Notes: a model not told the origin generated them from the letters alone. A stretch of DNA of 64,000 nucleotides from Microscillaceae bacterium (GCA_011390205.1 JAABSX010000004.1:62001-126000), one strand, 5' to 3'; shown: positions 37,613-46,507, counted from the stretch's first letter. Program-made: numbers and translations.

Positions 37613-38560
37613 TTATTTTTGCATTTCTTGTGGCTCAGAAGATTGCCCCAGATAATCTATCACATACACAAGCACAAAGCCCACAAATGCAAAGATGACA
37701 GACATCAGCAGGTGTGCTTCATTGCCTGTGAGGGCTTCATAGTTTTGAGGGAGCACATTTGCCTCTGTCAATGCTTTTACCTCTCCATGTCTGTCTGTAT
37801 AAGTAGTGAGTATTTGTTTCCAGGGCCAGACCTTATTGAGTGAGCCGAGCATGATTCCTGTCAAGAATGCCATAGTAATTGTGTGGTATTTGCGCAGCAA
37901 CCAGTGAATAACATGAGAAAAGGCCAGTAAACCAATTAAACAGCCTGATACGAATGTAAGGATTACCCATATATTAAACTCTTTGAGTGCTTTTAGAATA
38001 AAATCATACTTCCCCAAGATCAATAAAATAAAGCTTCCTGAGATGCCAGGCAAAATCATTGCACAGATGGCAATCATCCCTGAAGCAAAAATATACAGTA
38101 CTGTCTCGGGAGTTTCGGCGGGGCTGAGTATCGTGATGAGGTAGCCTGTTATAGTACCTATCAGGAGGCTAAGTATCAGCCCTACAGACCATCCTTTGAT
38201 ATTTTTGCCTATTATCCAAGCCGATGCGACTATCAGCCCGAAGAAAAAAGACCACAATACTTCGGGGTATGTTGCTAAGAGGTAGAGAATTACTCGTGAA
38301 AGTGCGACAAGTGAAGCAAGCACGCCTGCAAGAAGGCTCACAAGAAAAGAACCATCTATTTTTTTCCAAAAGATTACCCATTTTCCCTTTAAAAAAAGCC
38401 CAATAGCCTCTGCGTCAAAGGCACGGATGGCTTGAATTAATCTGGAATAAATCCCAGTAATCAGGGCAACTGTACCCCCTGACACTCCAGGCACGGCATC
38501 TGCTGCTCCCATGGCTATTCCACGAAGAAAGATGAGAAATAATTGGCGGGGCGTGTTCAT
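37613..38560 (-). CDS. DUF368-family polyprenyl-phosphate transporter-like membrane protein
   Basis: I prefer the ATG at 38560 (MNTPRQLFLIFLRGIAMGAADAVPGVSGG) over 38602. The 315-residue protein carries the family hallmark GAADAVPGVSGGT and about eight membrane helices, with a second PGISGSF motif in the middle. DUF368 proteins (PopT family) have been proposed to flip undecaprenyl phosphate back across the membrane for envelope polymer synthesis. It lies upstream of aroE in the same direction. Confidence 0.88.
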   Translation of the reverse strand: MNTPRQLFLIFLRGIAMGAADAVPGVSGGTVALITGIYSRLIQAIRAFDAEAIGLFLKGKWVIFWKKIDGSFLVSLLAGVLASLVALSRVILYLLATYPEVLWSFFFGLIVASAWIIGKNIKGWSVGLILSLLIGTITGYLITILSPAETPETVLYIFASGMIAICAMILPGISGSFILLILGKYDFILKALKEFNIWVILTFVSGCLIGLLAFSHVIHWLLRKYHTITMAFLTGIMLGSLNKVWPWKQILTTYTDRHGEVKALTEANVLPQNYEALTGNEAHLLMSVIFAFVGFVLVYVIDYLGQSSEPQEMQK

Positions 38561-38696
38561 AAGTTTAATAAATGCTCTAGGCTTTTGGTAAGTTTGTATC
38601 ACTCAAAACAAGAAGTAAGGCAGCTTTTATGGCTGTGATTTTACTTCTTGTCAGGTTTTAAATTGTCTCAAATTTGGATTATCTCAAGGACAAGGG

Positions 38697-39467
38697 CTAT
38701 GCTTTTTGATTTAAAAAGTGGTCAAAAGTATCACCTCTTAGTCCAAGCCTTACGGTCTCTAGCGGGATGACCTCATTGGTGGCGATGTTGCCTAGGTTTA
38801 CGTTTGCTCCGATGAGCTTCACAAACCAGACTTGTTGTGCTTTTTGGGGGGCTTCCCAGATGATTTTCTCAGAGGGTATTTTGGTCAGAATCTCTTGTAC
38901 AAGCCCTGAACGCACCTCTCCTGAGGATCGAAACAGCCCTACTGTGCCGCTTTCACGCGCCTCCCCGATTACCTTCCAAGCACCTGCATTTAGCTCGGCT
39001 TGCATGAGTTCAATCCATTTGTAAGGAGGGATTATTTTTTCTACATCTTTTGAGCCTACTTCGGAGAGTACTTGCACTTGCGTTGCCAAGGTGCTGATAT
39101 ACTTACATTTATCTTCGTGCTCGATGTCCATAGAGCCATCAGATACTTCTGCAAGGGGGATTTGATATTTGTCAAGTACTTTGCGGTAATCATCAAACTG
39201 ATCTCTGATGACGAAAGCCTCGAAGAGTGTTCCTCCAAAATAAAAGGGGATATTGGCTTCTTTATATACTTTTAGTTTTTCTTCAAGATTAGGAGATACA
39301 TAAGAGGTGCCCCAGCCAAGCTTGACGATGTCGATGTGTTCACCTGATGAATTAATCATATCTTCGGCTTCACGCACACTCAGCCCCTTGTCCATGACCA
39401 TAGTTAGCCCTTCATTTCTTGGCTTTTGTGTTCTTTCGGGTAGATTTTTTAAATAGTAATTGCTCAT
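38697..39467 (-). CDS. comA: Phosphosulfolactate synthase (ComA) homologue
   Basis: The 256-residue protein matches the ComA TIM-barrel family: RNEGLTMVMDKGLS, DIVKLGWGTSYV, YFGGTLFEAF, VSDGSMDIEHEDK, GEARESGTVGLFRSSGEVR, IIWEAPQKAQQVWFVKLIG, and ending LRGDTFDHF. ComA joins sulfite to phosphoenolpyruvate to make phosphosulfolactate, the first step of one coenzyme M route. Later coenzyme M genes (comB-like) are not visible here. In Bacteroidota the product could feed sulfolactate or cysteate for sulfonolipids. Confidence 0.87.
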   Translation of the reverse strand: MSNYYLKNLPERTQKPRNEGLTMVMDKGLSVREAEDMINSSGEHIDIVKLGWGTSYVSPNLEEKLKVYKEANIPFYFGGTLFEAFVIRDQFDDYRKVLDKYQIPLAEVSDGSMDIEHEDKCKYISTLATQVQVLSEVGSKDVEKIIPPYKWIELMQAELNAGAWKVIGEARESGTVGLFRSSGEVRSGLVQEILTKIPSEKIIWEAPQKAQQVWFVKLIGANVNLGNIATNEVIPLETVRLGLRGDTFDHFLNQKA

Positions 39468-39576
39468 TTGATGATTAGGATTTTAATGATGATAAATAAT
39501 TTTCTTTATCAATGATTTTAATGTGTTTTTAAGGTGAAGTGTTTCACTACTTAATTAATCTGCAATTTAGTAGATA

Positions 39577-40965
39577 TTATCTATTTTTAAATTGTTGGAT
39601 GATTTTATAGATGGCTTTTTGGCTTTCTAATTTTGGAAAAAACTCATACAGCTCTTGGTGTGCCTCATAATTGAGAGCAAGTGCCATTTCTAAGTTATCT
39701 AGGGCATCTTGATAGTTGCCAAGGCTGAGGGCATAAGCTACTGCTCTGTAATACAAAGAAGCGCTTTCGGGGCATTGCTCCAGTCCTTCATAGATGAGCT
39801 CAATGGCTTGTAAAGTATCTCCTTGCTCATAGTACAGTTTTGACCAGTTGAGCCATAACTTTGGGTTGTATGCACCTATTTTTTCGGCTTCTCTGTATGC
39901 CTCAAGGCTGTTTACCACATTTCCGAGCTGAAACTCACTGTCTGCAATGGCTATCCAGAAGATTTCATTGTGTGGATTAAGCTGTGCTGCCTTTCTGAGG
40001 AAGTGCAGTGCTTCATTCCATTTTTGCTGTGCAAAGAGGCAGGCTCCTAGTCCATACCAGGCATCTTCCCAGGCTTGCTCTATCTTAATGGAAGCTTTGT
40101 AGTTGATGATGGCTGACTCGTAGTCACCCTGTTTTTCGTAGCAAGCCCCCAAGCAGCAGAGTAAATCAGGATTATCTTCTGCATACTCAAGGGCTTGTGT
40201 ATATGATTTTTGAGCTTCACTGTATTTTTTTGTATCCATGTAGATATGCCCCATTTCTATGTATGCTTGTGCCAGCTCATCATCAATCGTGCTGGCATAA
40301 TCAAATGCCTGCAGTGCTTTGCCGTACTCTTGAGTTTTGCTATAAAAAAGCCCTAAATTATACCAAGCAAAGCTAGAGTAAGGGTCATTATTTACGAATT
40401 GCTCATAGAAAGCCAAACCTTTGTGTAATTCACCAATCATATCTAAACAATAATTTAGCTCATAGACTGCTGCCTCATGTGTGTAGTTTTGGTGGATAGT
40501 CTTCTTATAATATTCAATGGCTTGGCTATACTCTTCTAGCCCTTGGTAGGCATAGCCCGTTCTAAAATAAACATCTTCTAGCTCATCACTTTGCAAGGCT
40601 AGTTTTTCGAGGATGTATATACTTTTTTGAAAAAAACCCAAGGTAGTATAGATAGTTTCTATAAAGAACAAAAGCTCTGTCTCATAGGCATAGTTCTCGA
40701 TAAGTTCTTCGGCAAGTGTGATTACATCTTCTACACGGTCTAGCTGTGCAAGTATCTCTAGTTTTGCCTGCTGCGGCTCTATGGAGTAAGGGTGCTGTGT
40801 GGCAGCCCATTCACAGGCGATGAGGGCTTTGTCCCATTGTTGTTTTTGGCGATAGTGATGGATAATTCTTTCAAAGGCATCTAGTTCTAAGTAAATAGAT
40901 TTATCTTCGGTAAGTACACGTTCAAAATTTTGAATAAGTACTTGGTTATCTTCTTTATTTGACAT
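39577..40965 (-). CDS. Tetratricopeptide-repeat protein
   Basis: The 462-residue soluble protein has no signal peptide and is composed almost entirely of TPR units (for example WYNLGLFYSKTQEYGKALQAFDYA and LCCLGACYEKQGDYESAIINYKAS, about ten repeats). It is probably a cytoplasmic scaffold. It is preceded by the odd duplicated leader at 41088-41201, which carries the candidate promoter. Confidence 0.86.
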   Translation of the reverse strand: MSNKEDNQVLIQNFERVLTEDKSIYLELDAFERIIHHYRQKQQWDKALIACEWAATQHPYSIEPQQAKLEILAQLDRVEDVITLAEELIENYAYETELLFFIETIYTTLGFFQKSIYILEKLALQSDELEDVYFRTGYAYQGLEEYSQAIEYYKKTIHQNYTHEAAVYELNYCLDMIGELHKGLAFYEQFVNNDPYSSFAWYNLGLFYSKTQEYGKALQAFDYASTIDDELAQAYIEMGHIYMDTKKYSEAQKSYTQALEYAEDNPDLLCCLGACYEKQGDYESAIINYKASIKIEQAWEDAWYGLGACLFAQQKWNEALHFLRKAAQLNPHNEIFWIAIADSEFQLGNVVNSLEAYREAEKIGAYNPKLWLNWSKLYYEQGDTLQAIELIYEGLEQCPESASLYYRAVAYALSLGNYQDALDNLEMALALNYEAHQELYEFFPKLESQKAIYKIIQQFKNR

Positions 40966-41087
40966 TTTCTAAAATTTAGGTGATGGCAATAATTCACTTT
41001 ATGTGAATACTCTCTGCCTAGATAGATTGTTTTTATAGTTACAAGGTGCCGTTTTATGTCATTTGGCATTGCCTTTCGATTGCTGCC

Positions 41088-41125
41088 CTCTCCGTAGATA
41101 CTCACCATAATTCCTCCTTTCGGAT
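41088..41125 (-). repeat. 38-bp perfect direct repeat, promoter-distal copy, with Shine-Dalgarno and ATG
   Basis: It is identical to 41164-41201. Read on the minus strand it has TCCGAAAGGAGG, then AATT and ATG (41108), starting MVSIYGEGSNRK; this frame stays open to 40887 (73 residues), overlapping the start of the TPR gene out of frame. A strong Shine-Dalgarno is unusual here because the other leaders are A-rich. The TCC-GAAA-GGA core forms a GNRA-type tetraloop hairpin. Confidence 0.75.
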
Positions 41126-41163
41126 AAATGAAAGGCATGTTTGGATAATTATCAAACAAGGGT

Positions 41164-41201
41164 CTCTCCGTAGATACTCACCATAATTCCTCCTTTCGGA
41201 T
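41164..41201 (-). repeat. 38-bp perfect direct repeat, promoter-proximal copy
   Basis: It is the same 38 bp as 41088-41125; the period is 76 bp with a 38-bp spacer that contains GATAATTATC, a 10-bp palindrome. Its ATG at 41184 gives a ten-residue peptide (MVSIYGETLV, stop at 41152). The same frame is open from an ATG at 41220, giving a 22-residue peptide. Confidence 0.75.
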
Positions 41202-41228
41202 CGGGTTTTGTGTGTGACATAATCACCC

Positions 41229-41236
41229 CAAAATTA
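41229..41236 (-). promoter_or_regulatory. Possible -7 element for the TPR-gene leader
   Basis: On the minus strand TAATTTTG fits the Bacteroidota TAnnTTTG element and lies about 28 nt ahead of the first 38-bp repeat. No clear TTTG at the -33 spacing is seen, so it is weak. Confidence 0.35.
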
Positions 41237-41247
41237 CAATGAAATTA

Positions 41248-42231
41248 CTAAACTTTTGTAAGACTGTATTTTTTTATCAGTTCTGTGCATGTCCATTCTA
41301 TGCTTTCTGGCAGGGTTCTAAATTTGATATTGAGTTTTGTAACGGCTTTTTGATTGTCATATTGAAATGATTTTTGTGCCATAGAGGCAGTTTCACGAGA
41401 GATAAGAGGGGCTTTGCCAGTGATGAGTGAGAGTACATAAGCGGCTCTCCAAGCGATGGCAGCCATCCAAGGTTTTACGAGCCTAGAGGGGGCTTTTTTG
41501 TCAAAGCCTTTTGCTATGAGTTCAAAGAATTTTTTGTATTCCATAGAATCACTGTTTAAGATAAACCTTTCGTTGCTTAGTGCTGAGTGTAGCCCCTGAT
41601 AAAGTGCTTCTGCCACATCCCTTACATCTACAGCATTGATGATTCCTTGGGTGTAGTATGATTTTTCTCTCCATACATATCTAAACAACTGTGTGCTGCT
41701 CGCCTCCCAGTCACCTGGTCCCAGCACTACTGAGGGGTTTAAAATAAACGTATTGAGTCCTTCGGCTTGCCCTCTCCATACTTCCACTTCTGCCAGATAT
41801 TTACTTTTGCTGTAGTGTGTGTTTTGGTCTGAGTCTTCCCAGAGGATGTTTTCATGGATGATGTCTGTATTTTTAGGTCTTCCAAGTGCAGCGACAGAGC
41901 TGATATGGCAAAATTTTTTGATAGAATGATGAAGCGCTACATTGATAAGGTTGCGAGTGCCTGTTACATTGGTGCGGTACATTTCTGCTCGTTCTTTGCC
42001 CACAAATGAGACCAAAGCTGCACAATGCACTACATATTCTACTCCATCCATATAATCTTCTAGTTTCGGGATGTCAAACAAATCACCTATTACCCACTCC
42101 AAGTGGGCATCTTGTGCCAGTGAAGATAATTTTTTTTTGCGTGTGAGCGCCCTTATTTTGTATCCTTCTGAGAGAAGTTTTTGAATGACAAAACTCCCAA
42201 TCAGCCCACTGCCTCCTGTAATAAATATCAT
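41248..42231 (-). CDS. NAD-dependent epimerase/dehydratase family protein
   Basis: The 327-residue extended SDR starts MIFITGGSGLIGSFVIQKLLSEG with the GGSGLIGS dinucleotide loop. It contains VEYVVHCAALVSF, a HISSVAALGRP segment and a catalytic HYSKSKYLAE (YxxxK), then NPSVVLGPGDW. It resembles dihydroflavonol-4-reductase-like or 3-beta-HSD-like members. The substrate is unknown. It lies just below the exopolysaccharide control operon on the same strand. Confidence 0.88.
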   Translation of the reverse strand: MIFITGGSGLIGSFVIQKLLSEGYKIRALTRKKKLSSLAQDAHLEWVIGDLFDIPKLEDYMDGVEYVVHCAALVSFVGKERAEMYRTNVTGTRNLINVALHHSIKKFCHISSVAALGRPKNTDIIHENILWEDSDQNTHYSKSKYLAEVEVWRGQAEGLNTFILNPSVVLGPGDWEASSTQLFRYVWREKSYYTQGIINAVDVRDVAEALYQGLHSALSNERFILNSDSMEYKKFFELIAKGFDKKAPSRLVKPWMAAIAWRAAYVLSLITGKAPLISRETASMAQKSFQYDNQKAVTKLNIKFRTLPESIEWTCTELIKKYSLTKV

Positions 42232-42287
42232 ATGATTATTTGAGTGATTAATGAAGCCTACCTGACACAGCCTTGGCTTCTGATGGT

Positions 42288-43061
42288 TTATAATGTGATG
42301 GTATGATTGATCATTTCGTCTAAGGGAATTTTTTGAAAACTGGGCTGCTCAAAGCTTTTGTGCAAATGCTGCAGATGCCCTATTTTGTGGCAGTCAGAGC
42401 CCAGACAACTGACCCACCCGAGTTGGATGATTCTTTCGGCAAGGTCTTTAGCTCCTTTGCCATAGTAACCGTTGAGGGAGTTGAGGTTAATCTGTAGTTT
42501 GACCCCTTTTTCATAAATTTTGGTGAGTAGTTGAAAATCATTCTGTAGATAATGGTACCTCTCAGGGTGTGCAAACAGTGGCTGTATGCCTTGTGCCTGC
42601 ATCTCGAAAATCACTGCAAAAAACTGCTTCGGCATATCCATAAAAGCAGTTTCAAACAAAAGATAATTGTCTCCAAAGGTAAGTATCTCTTGCTCTTTTT
42701 CTATTTTTTGGATGAGCCACTCATCGAAATAATACTCAGCGGCTGCCTCTATTTCTACTTGAATTTGGTTTTCTTGGAGGGCTATTTTTAGCTCGGCTAG
42801 TTTTGCTCGGATGATTTCTGGTGTATTGCGGTAGAAGTCACCCATGACGTGTGGTGTAGTGATGAGCTTTTGGTAGCCCATTTTTTCAAAAATTTTTATC
42901 AGCTCAATAGATTGTGAAATATCGGCACTTCCATCATCTATTCCTGGCAGCAAGTGAGAGTGAATATCTACTGTGATAGGTGATTTTTGGTACTCAATAG
43001 GCTCGTCGGGCTGTGATGTATTTTTTTTACTGAAAAAATTACGGTTCCAAAGATTCATCAT
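42288..43061 (-). CDS. CpsB/CapC-type tyrosine-protein phosphatase (PHP family)
   Basis: The 257-residue protein has the PHP metal motifs VDIHSHLLPGIDDG, TPHVMG, AHPERY and a late GSDCHK. CpsB-type phosphatases dephosphorylate the cognate tyrosine autokinase and thereby control capsule or exopolysaccharide length. It overlaps the kinase gene by 4 nt (stop of the kinase at 43058), so they are co-translated. Confidence 0.93.
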   Translation of the reverse strand: MMNLWNRNFFSKKNTSQPDEPIEYQKSPITVDIHSHLLPGIDDGSADISQSIELIKIFEKMGYQKLITTPHVMGDFYRNTPEIIRAKLAELKIALQENQIQVEIEAAAEYYFDEWLIQKIEKEQEILTFGDNYLLFETAFMDMPKQFFAVIFEMQAQGIQPLFAHPERYHYLQNDFQLLTKIYEKGVKLQINLNSLNGYYGKGAKDLAERIIQLGWVSCLGSDCHKIGHLQHLHKSFEQPSFQKIPLDEMINHTITL

Positions 43062-45529
43062 TTGTCTGTGTTATTTTTGGGTTTAAACCACTTCTGGGTT
43101 ATCTTTTGATATAGGCTCACTTTGGGTTCATCTTCATAGTAGCCACCATAGCCATAGCCTCCGTAGCCATAGCCTCCGTAGCCGTAGCCATAGCCTGTGC
43201 CTGTCTTTTTGACTGCATTCAGGATAACGGCAAGGTTCGTAAAATGATGTGTATCTATCAGCCTATTGATATTTTTTGTAAACATTCTTTTAGAATAATT
43301 TGCCTTCACGATATACAAAGGCATATCTACTTTTTGCATAATCAAAATACCATCTGTAACCAGCCCCACAGGCGGTGTATCAATCATGATTACATCAAAT
43401 TTTTTCTTCAGATTGGCTATCAATATATCAAAATCTTCTCTTAAAATCAACTCAGAGGGGTTGGGAGGAGTCGGTCCCGAAGAGATAAAGAACAAGTTGC
43501 TGATTTCAGTAGTCTGAATACACTCTTCTACGGTCTTTTTACCTATCAGTATGCTGCTAACTCCTTGTATATTCTCAGCATCAAATGCCAAGTGAAGTTT
43601 GGGCTTTCGCATATCAAAATCTAAGATAACCACCTTTAAATCTGACATGGCAATGATGCCTCCCAAATTACTACTCACGAAAGTTTTGCCCTCTCCACTG
43701 ATGGTAGAGGTAGTAGAAATAACCACTGCCCCGTTTTGGTCATAAATGCCGTTGCCTGTGGGCAGCATAAAATCGAGGTTGGTTCGGATAGAACGGAGTG
43801 CCTCATTAATGGATGACTTAGGATTCTGCCCCACCACAAGTTTGGTGTGTTTTAGTTTGGCACGGCGGTATTCTGGCACAGACCCAAGCACAGGTGCACG
43901 CACAAGTCTTTCTAGCTCGGGCTGTGTAGCAAGGGTATTGTGCATCAAATACCTGATGGCTATCAGTACCAAACTTAAGACCACCCCTACGGCAGCAGAC
44001 ACTGCATAAAACTGGTATTTGATAGGGGCAATAGGCTCTGAAGGCAAGTTGGCTGGTGATAAAATGATAAATTCGGGCACTACCCCTGCTTCTAAGATGC
44101 GTATTTCGGTTCGCCTGTTCAGGAATGTAACATAGTACTGGTTGTATTGTTCGTATAATCTTGATATTCGGTTATACTCTCTTCCTTTGGTGGGCAGCCC
44201 TATGAGAGAATTTTCTATTTCTGCTTTTTTGGTATTGATTTCTCTGATTTCTTGGTAGAGTACTTTTTTTGTAGAATTGACCATTTCAGCAATGGCTTCT
44301 CTGGCAAGCCCTATTTCTATATTGAGTTTTTTGGCCCTGAAAGTATTGTTTTTATCTACTTTTTCGGCAAGTTTGAGTATTTCCTTTTCTTTGAGTAGCT
44401 CTTGTATCTTGGTGATATTTGCTGTGATAGCCTCTACCCCCAGCTGTGGCAAAATGGGCAAAAACTCTTTCAGGTCAGCTTCTTGCTGCAAGAGAGATTC
44501 TAGCTCACGGAGCAAAGTGATTTTCTTAGCGATGCTTTGGCTGATGACCGAGAATTTTTCAATCTCCTCGATGGCTCTAGCCAGTTTTTCATCTATGTCT
44601 TTAGTTTTATTTTCTAAGAAAAAATTTTGTAGCTGAGATTCATACAAGATAAGCGAATCTTCGTACTGTTTTAGCTGGTCATTTAAAAATGAAATCTGCT
44701 GTCGGTTAGATTTATTTTTTTCTTCGATACTTTTTTTCTTATAGACATTGACTACGGCATCTACGATGTCTCGGGCTTTTTTCTGGTTATTGTCTGTAAA
44801 GCTGACCTCCACGATGCGGGCTTCCTGTTTGGTAATCCCTGCGCTGAGGTTCTTGCGTATGTTATTGGTGAGGCTTACTTTGCTGTTGATGACAAAATAA
44901 AATGGCTGTGAGGTATTTGCTTTTGTGTCAGCATCATTGGTAGATACCCTTAGTTTGAAGGGTTCTAAGCTGATGGTTTTGCCCAGAGGCAAGATTTTTT
45001 TGATGGTCTTACCTTGTTTTTCGTAGGTAACTTCACATCTATTATTGTCCAAAAAATCTAATCCTATTTCTTTGTCGAGGTATTCTTTGTTGAATAATTC
45101 CTCGATTTCTACTTGAAAAGATGCATCAGAGTGTAGCTCATTGTCAATGAAGTTACCTTTTGCAAAATAACTAATGTTTAGGTCTAACAGACTGACTACT
45201 TCATCAATGATTAAATCCGAACGCATCAGCTCTATCTCTCCGAGCAGTTCCTTCACATTGTCATTGTTTTCACCTCCGAAGGCATAAATACCTTGAATAG
45301 AATTGGCGTTTTTGATGCCAAGCTTAAGGCTTGAAGATGATTGATAAATGGGCTTATAATAGCGCAGGTAGGTATAGGCAGCAAAAATCATCAGCCCGTT
45401 GATAAGCACTACCCATATAAGGCTACGACGAATGATGGAGAATATTTTCCCAAAATCAATATCTGCTGCTGCGTCATTGCTATTTTCAATGGGGCTAAGA
45501 CTATTTTGGATATTTAGCTGCTTATTCAA
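43058..45529 (-). CDS. Exopolysaccharide chain-length regulator / tyrosine autokinase (Wzc-type)
   Basis: The 823-residue protein has an N-terminal Wzz domain with a membrane helix (VVLINGLMIFAAYTYLRYY), a periplasmic coiled-coil region (about 250-450), a second helix (FYAVSAAVGVVLSLVLIAIRY), and a BY-kinase domain with Walker A (STISGEGKTFVSSNLG), A' (VILDFDMRKPKL) and B (FDVIMIDTPPVG). The tail holds a cluster of nine tyrosines in Gly-Tyr repeats ahead of YYEDEPK, the expected autophosphorylation sites. The DNA here is correspondingly repetitive (43135-43195). The gene overlaps both neighbours by 4 nt. Confidence 0.95.
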   Translation of the reverse strand: MNKQLNIQNSLSPIENSNDAAADIDFGKIFSIIRRSLIWVVLINGLMIFAAYTYLRYYKPIYQSSSSLKLGIKNANSIQGIYAFGGENNDNVKELLGEIELMRSDLIIDEVVSLLDLNISYFAKGNFIDNELHSDASFQVEIEELFNKEYLDKEIGLDFLDNNRCEVTYEKQGKTIKKILPLGKTISLEPFKLRVSTNDADTKANTSQPFYFVINSKVSLTNNIRKNLSAGITKQEARIVEVSFTDNNQKKARDIVDAVVNVYKKKSIEEKNKSNRQQISFLNDQLKQYEDSLILYESQLQNFFLENKTKDIDEKLARAIEEIEKFSVISQSIAKKITLLRELESLLQQEADLKEFLPILPQLGVEAITANITKIQELLKEKEILKLAEKVDKNNTFRAKKLNIEIGLAREAIAEMVNSTKKVLYQEIREINTKKAEIENSLIGLPTKGREYNRISRLYEQYNQYYVTFLNRRTEIRILEAGVVPEFIILSPANLPSEPIAPIKYQFYAVSAAVGVVLSLVLIAIRYLMHNTLATQPELERLVRAPVLGSVPEYRRAKLKHTKLVVGQNPKSSINEALRSIRTNLDFMLPTGNGIYDQNGAVVISTTSTISGEGKTFVSSNLGGIIAMSDLKVVILDFDMRKPKLHLAFDAENIQGVSSILIGKKTVEECIQTTEISNLFFISSGPTPPNPSELILREDFDILIANLKKKFDVIMIDTPPVGLVTDGILIMQKVDMPLYIVKANYSKRMFTKNINRLIDTHHFTNLAVILNAVKKTGTGYGYGYGGYGYGGYGYGGYYEDEPKVSLYQKITQKWFKPKNNTDK

Positions 45530-46380
45530 TTTCCAGTATTTCTAAGTAATAAAATGAATGTAAGGGCAGTGCTGACCAGCCCTAGTACGGGTGATATATC
45601 TCTGAGTGCTTCTAAGAATGATTTTCTGACAGGCTCTACATAGATAATGTCATTTGCCTCGATGGTGAGGTCATGCTCTGTGAGTCCTTCATAAGTTCTG
45701 AGGTTAATGACTTTGATAGAGGGTTCTCTGAGGTCTCCTCTCACAAGCCTGATATTGGATGCTCTCAAATCAGCAGGCATGCCTCCTGTCTGGGCGAGTA
45801 CATCTATGAGGTTAATTTTTTCGTTCCGAAGAGGCAGGACAGTCCCAGTATTTCCTTTAAAGACAAAAACTCTTTTATTGGTATATCTTGTTCTGACAAA
45901 AGCACCTGGATAAAACTCCTCAAAGCGTTTTTCTAGGATATTTTCTGCTTGGTTTAGTGTCAGTCCATCTAGCCGCACCTCTCCTATTTTGGGGATTTTA
46001 ACTTGTCCATCTTGCTGCACCAAAAAATTAGGAAACTGAAGCGGGAAGGAGTTTCCGTCCTGTTGAGCCATCCCCATCTGCCCTTGCTGCCCCATTCCCA
46101 TTTGGCCCATTCCCATTTGGCCCATTTGACCTCTATTCTGAGCGTCAGGGTTGATTCGGGGTGGGTCTATGATGACCTCTCCACTGTCTGTGAAAACCCT
46201 TACTTCTATGTAATCGTTTTTTTGGATAAGGTAATTGCGCTCAGCCTTTGCCTGTGCATCTTGTATAGAATCACGGCTGGTGATGATATTTTCGGTAGTT
46301 CGGAACATAATGTTCTGGTTATACACACGGCATGATTGTAGTGCTAATCCTAGCAGGATGATTCCTAAAAAGTATTTCAT
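45526..46380 (-). CDS. Outer-membrane polysaccharide export lipoprotein (Wza-type)
   Basis: The 284-residue protein has a lipoprotein signal (MKYFLGIILLGLALQSC), a polysaccharide-export domain (YLIQKNDYIEVRVFTD, then QDGQVKIPKIGEVRLDGLTLNQAENIL) and an SLBB domain (RNEKINLIDVLAQTGGMPADLRASNIRLVRG). A C-terminal helix follows (ISPVLGLVSTALTFILLL). It should form or feed the export channel with the Wzc-type kinase. A Gly/Met/Gln tract (GQMGQMGMGQMG, then MGMAQQ) interrupts the export domain, which I do not know from usual Wza proteins. Confidence 0.9.
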   Translation of the reverse strand: MKYFLGIILLGLALQSCRVYNQNIMFRTTENIITSRDSIQDAQAKAERNYLIQKNDYIEVRVFTDSGEVIIDPPRINPDAQNRGQMGQMGMGQMGMGQQGQMGMAQQDGNSFPLQFPNFLVQQDGQVKIPKIGEVRLDGLTLNQAENILEKRFEEFYPGAFVRTRYTNKRVFVFKGNTGTVLPLRNEKINLIDVLAQTGGMPADLRASNIRLVRGDLREPSIKVINLRTYEGLTEHDLTIEANDIIYVEPVRKSFLEALRDISPVLGLVSTALTFILLLRNTGN

Positions 46381-46407
46381 TCTCTATAAAAGTCTCGTAA
46401 TTTGGCA

Positions 46408-46415
46408 CAAAGTTA
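46408..46415 (-). promoter_or_regulatory. Candidate -7 element of the exopolysaccharide operon
   Basis: TAACTTTG on the minus strand fits TAnnTTTG exactly and lies about 27 nt before the wza-type ATG. The nearest TTTG lies only 13 nt upstream of it (46429-46432), short of the usual spacing. Confidence 0.45.
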
Positions 46416-46507
46416 AATAAACTCTGTTCAAAAAATACCCTAACTTAGCACTTCTTTTATCAATAGTTTAAATGTAAAAGGTGGGCATATCCCCCAAACT
46501 AATCAAT

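Noticed and set aside
40887-41159. 90-residue leftward ORF upstream of the TPR gene as a normal gene
   Set aside because: It overlaps the TPR start out of frame and has no domain. Only the leader part with MVSIYGE is treated as notable.
41088-41201. A two-repeat CRISPR array (38-bp repeat, 38-bp spacer)
   Set aside because: Only two repeats with one spacer, no cas gene nearby, and the repeat contains a ribosome-binding site and ATG. A duplicated leader fits better.
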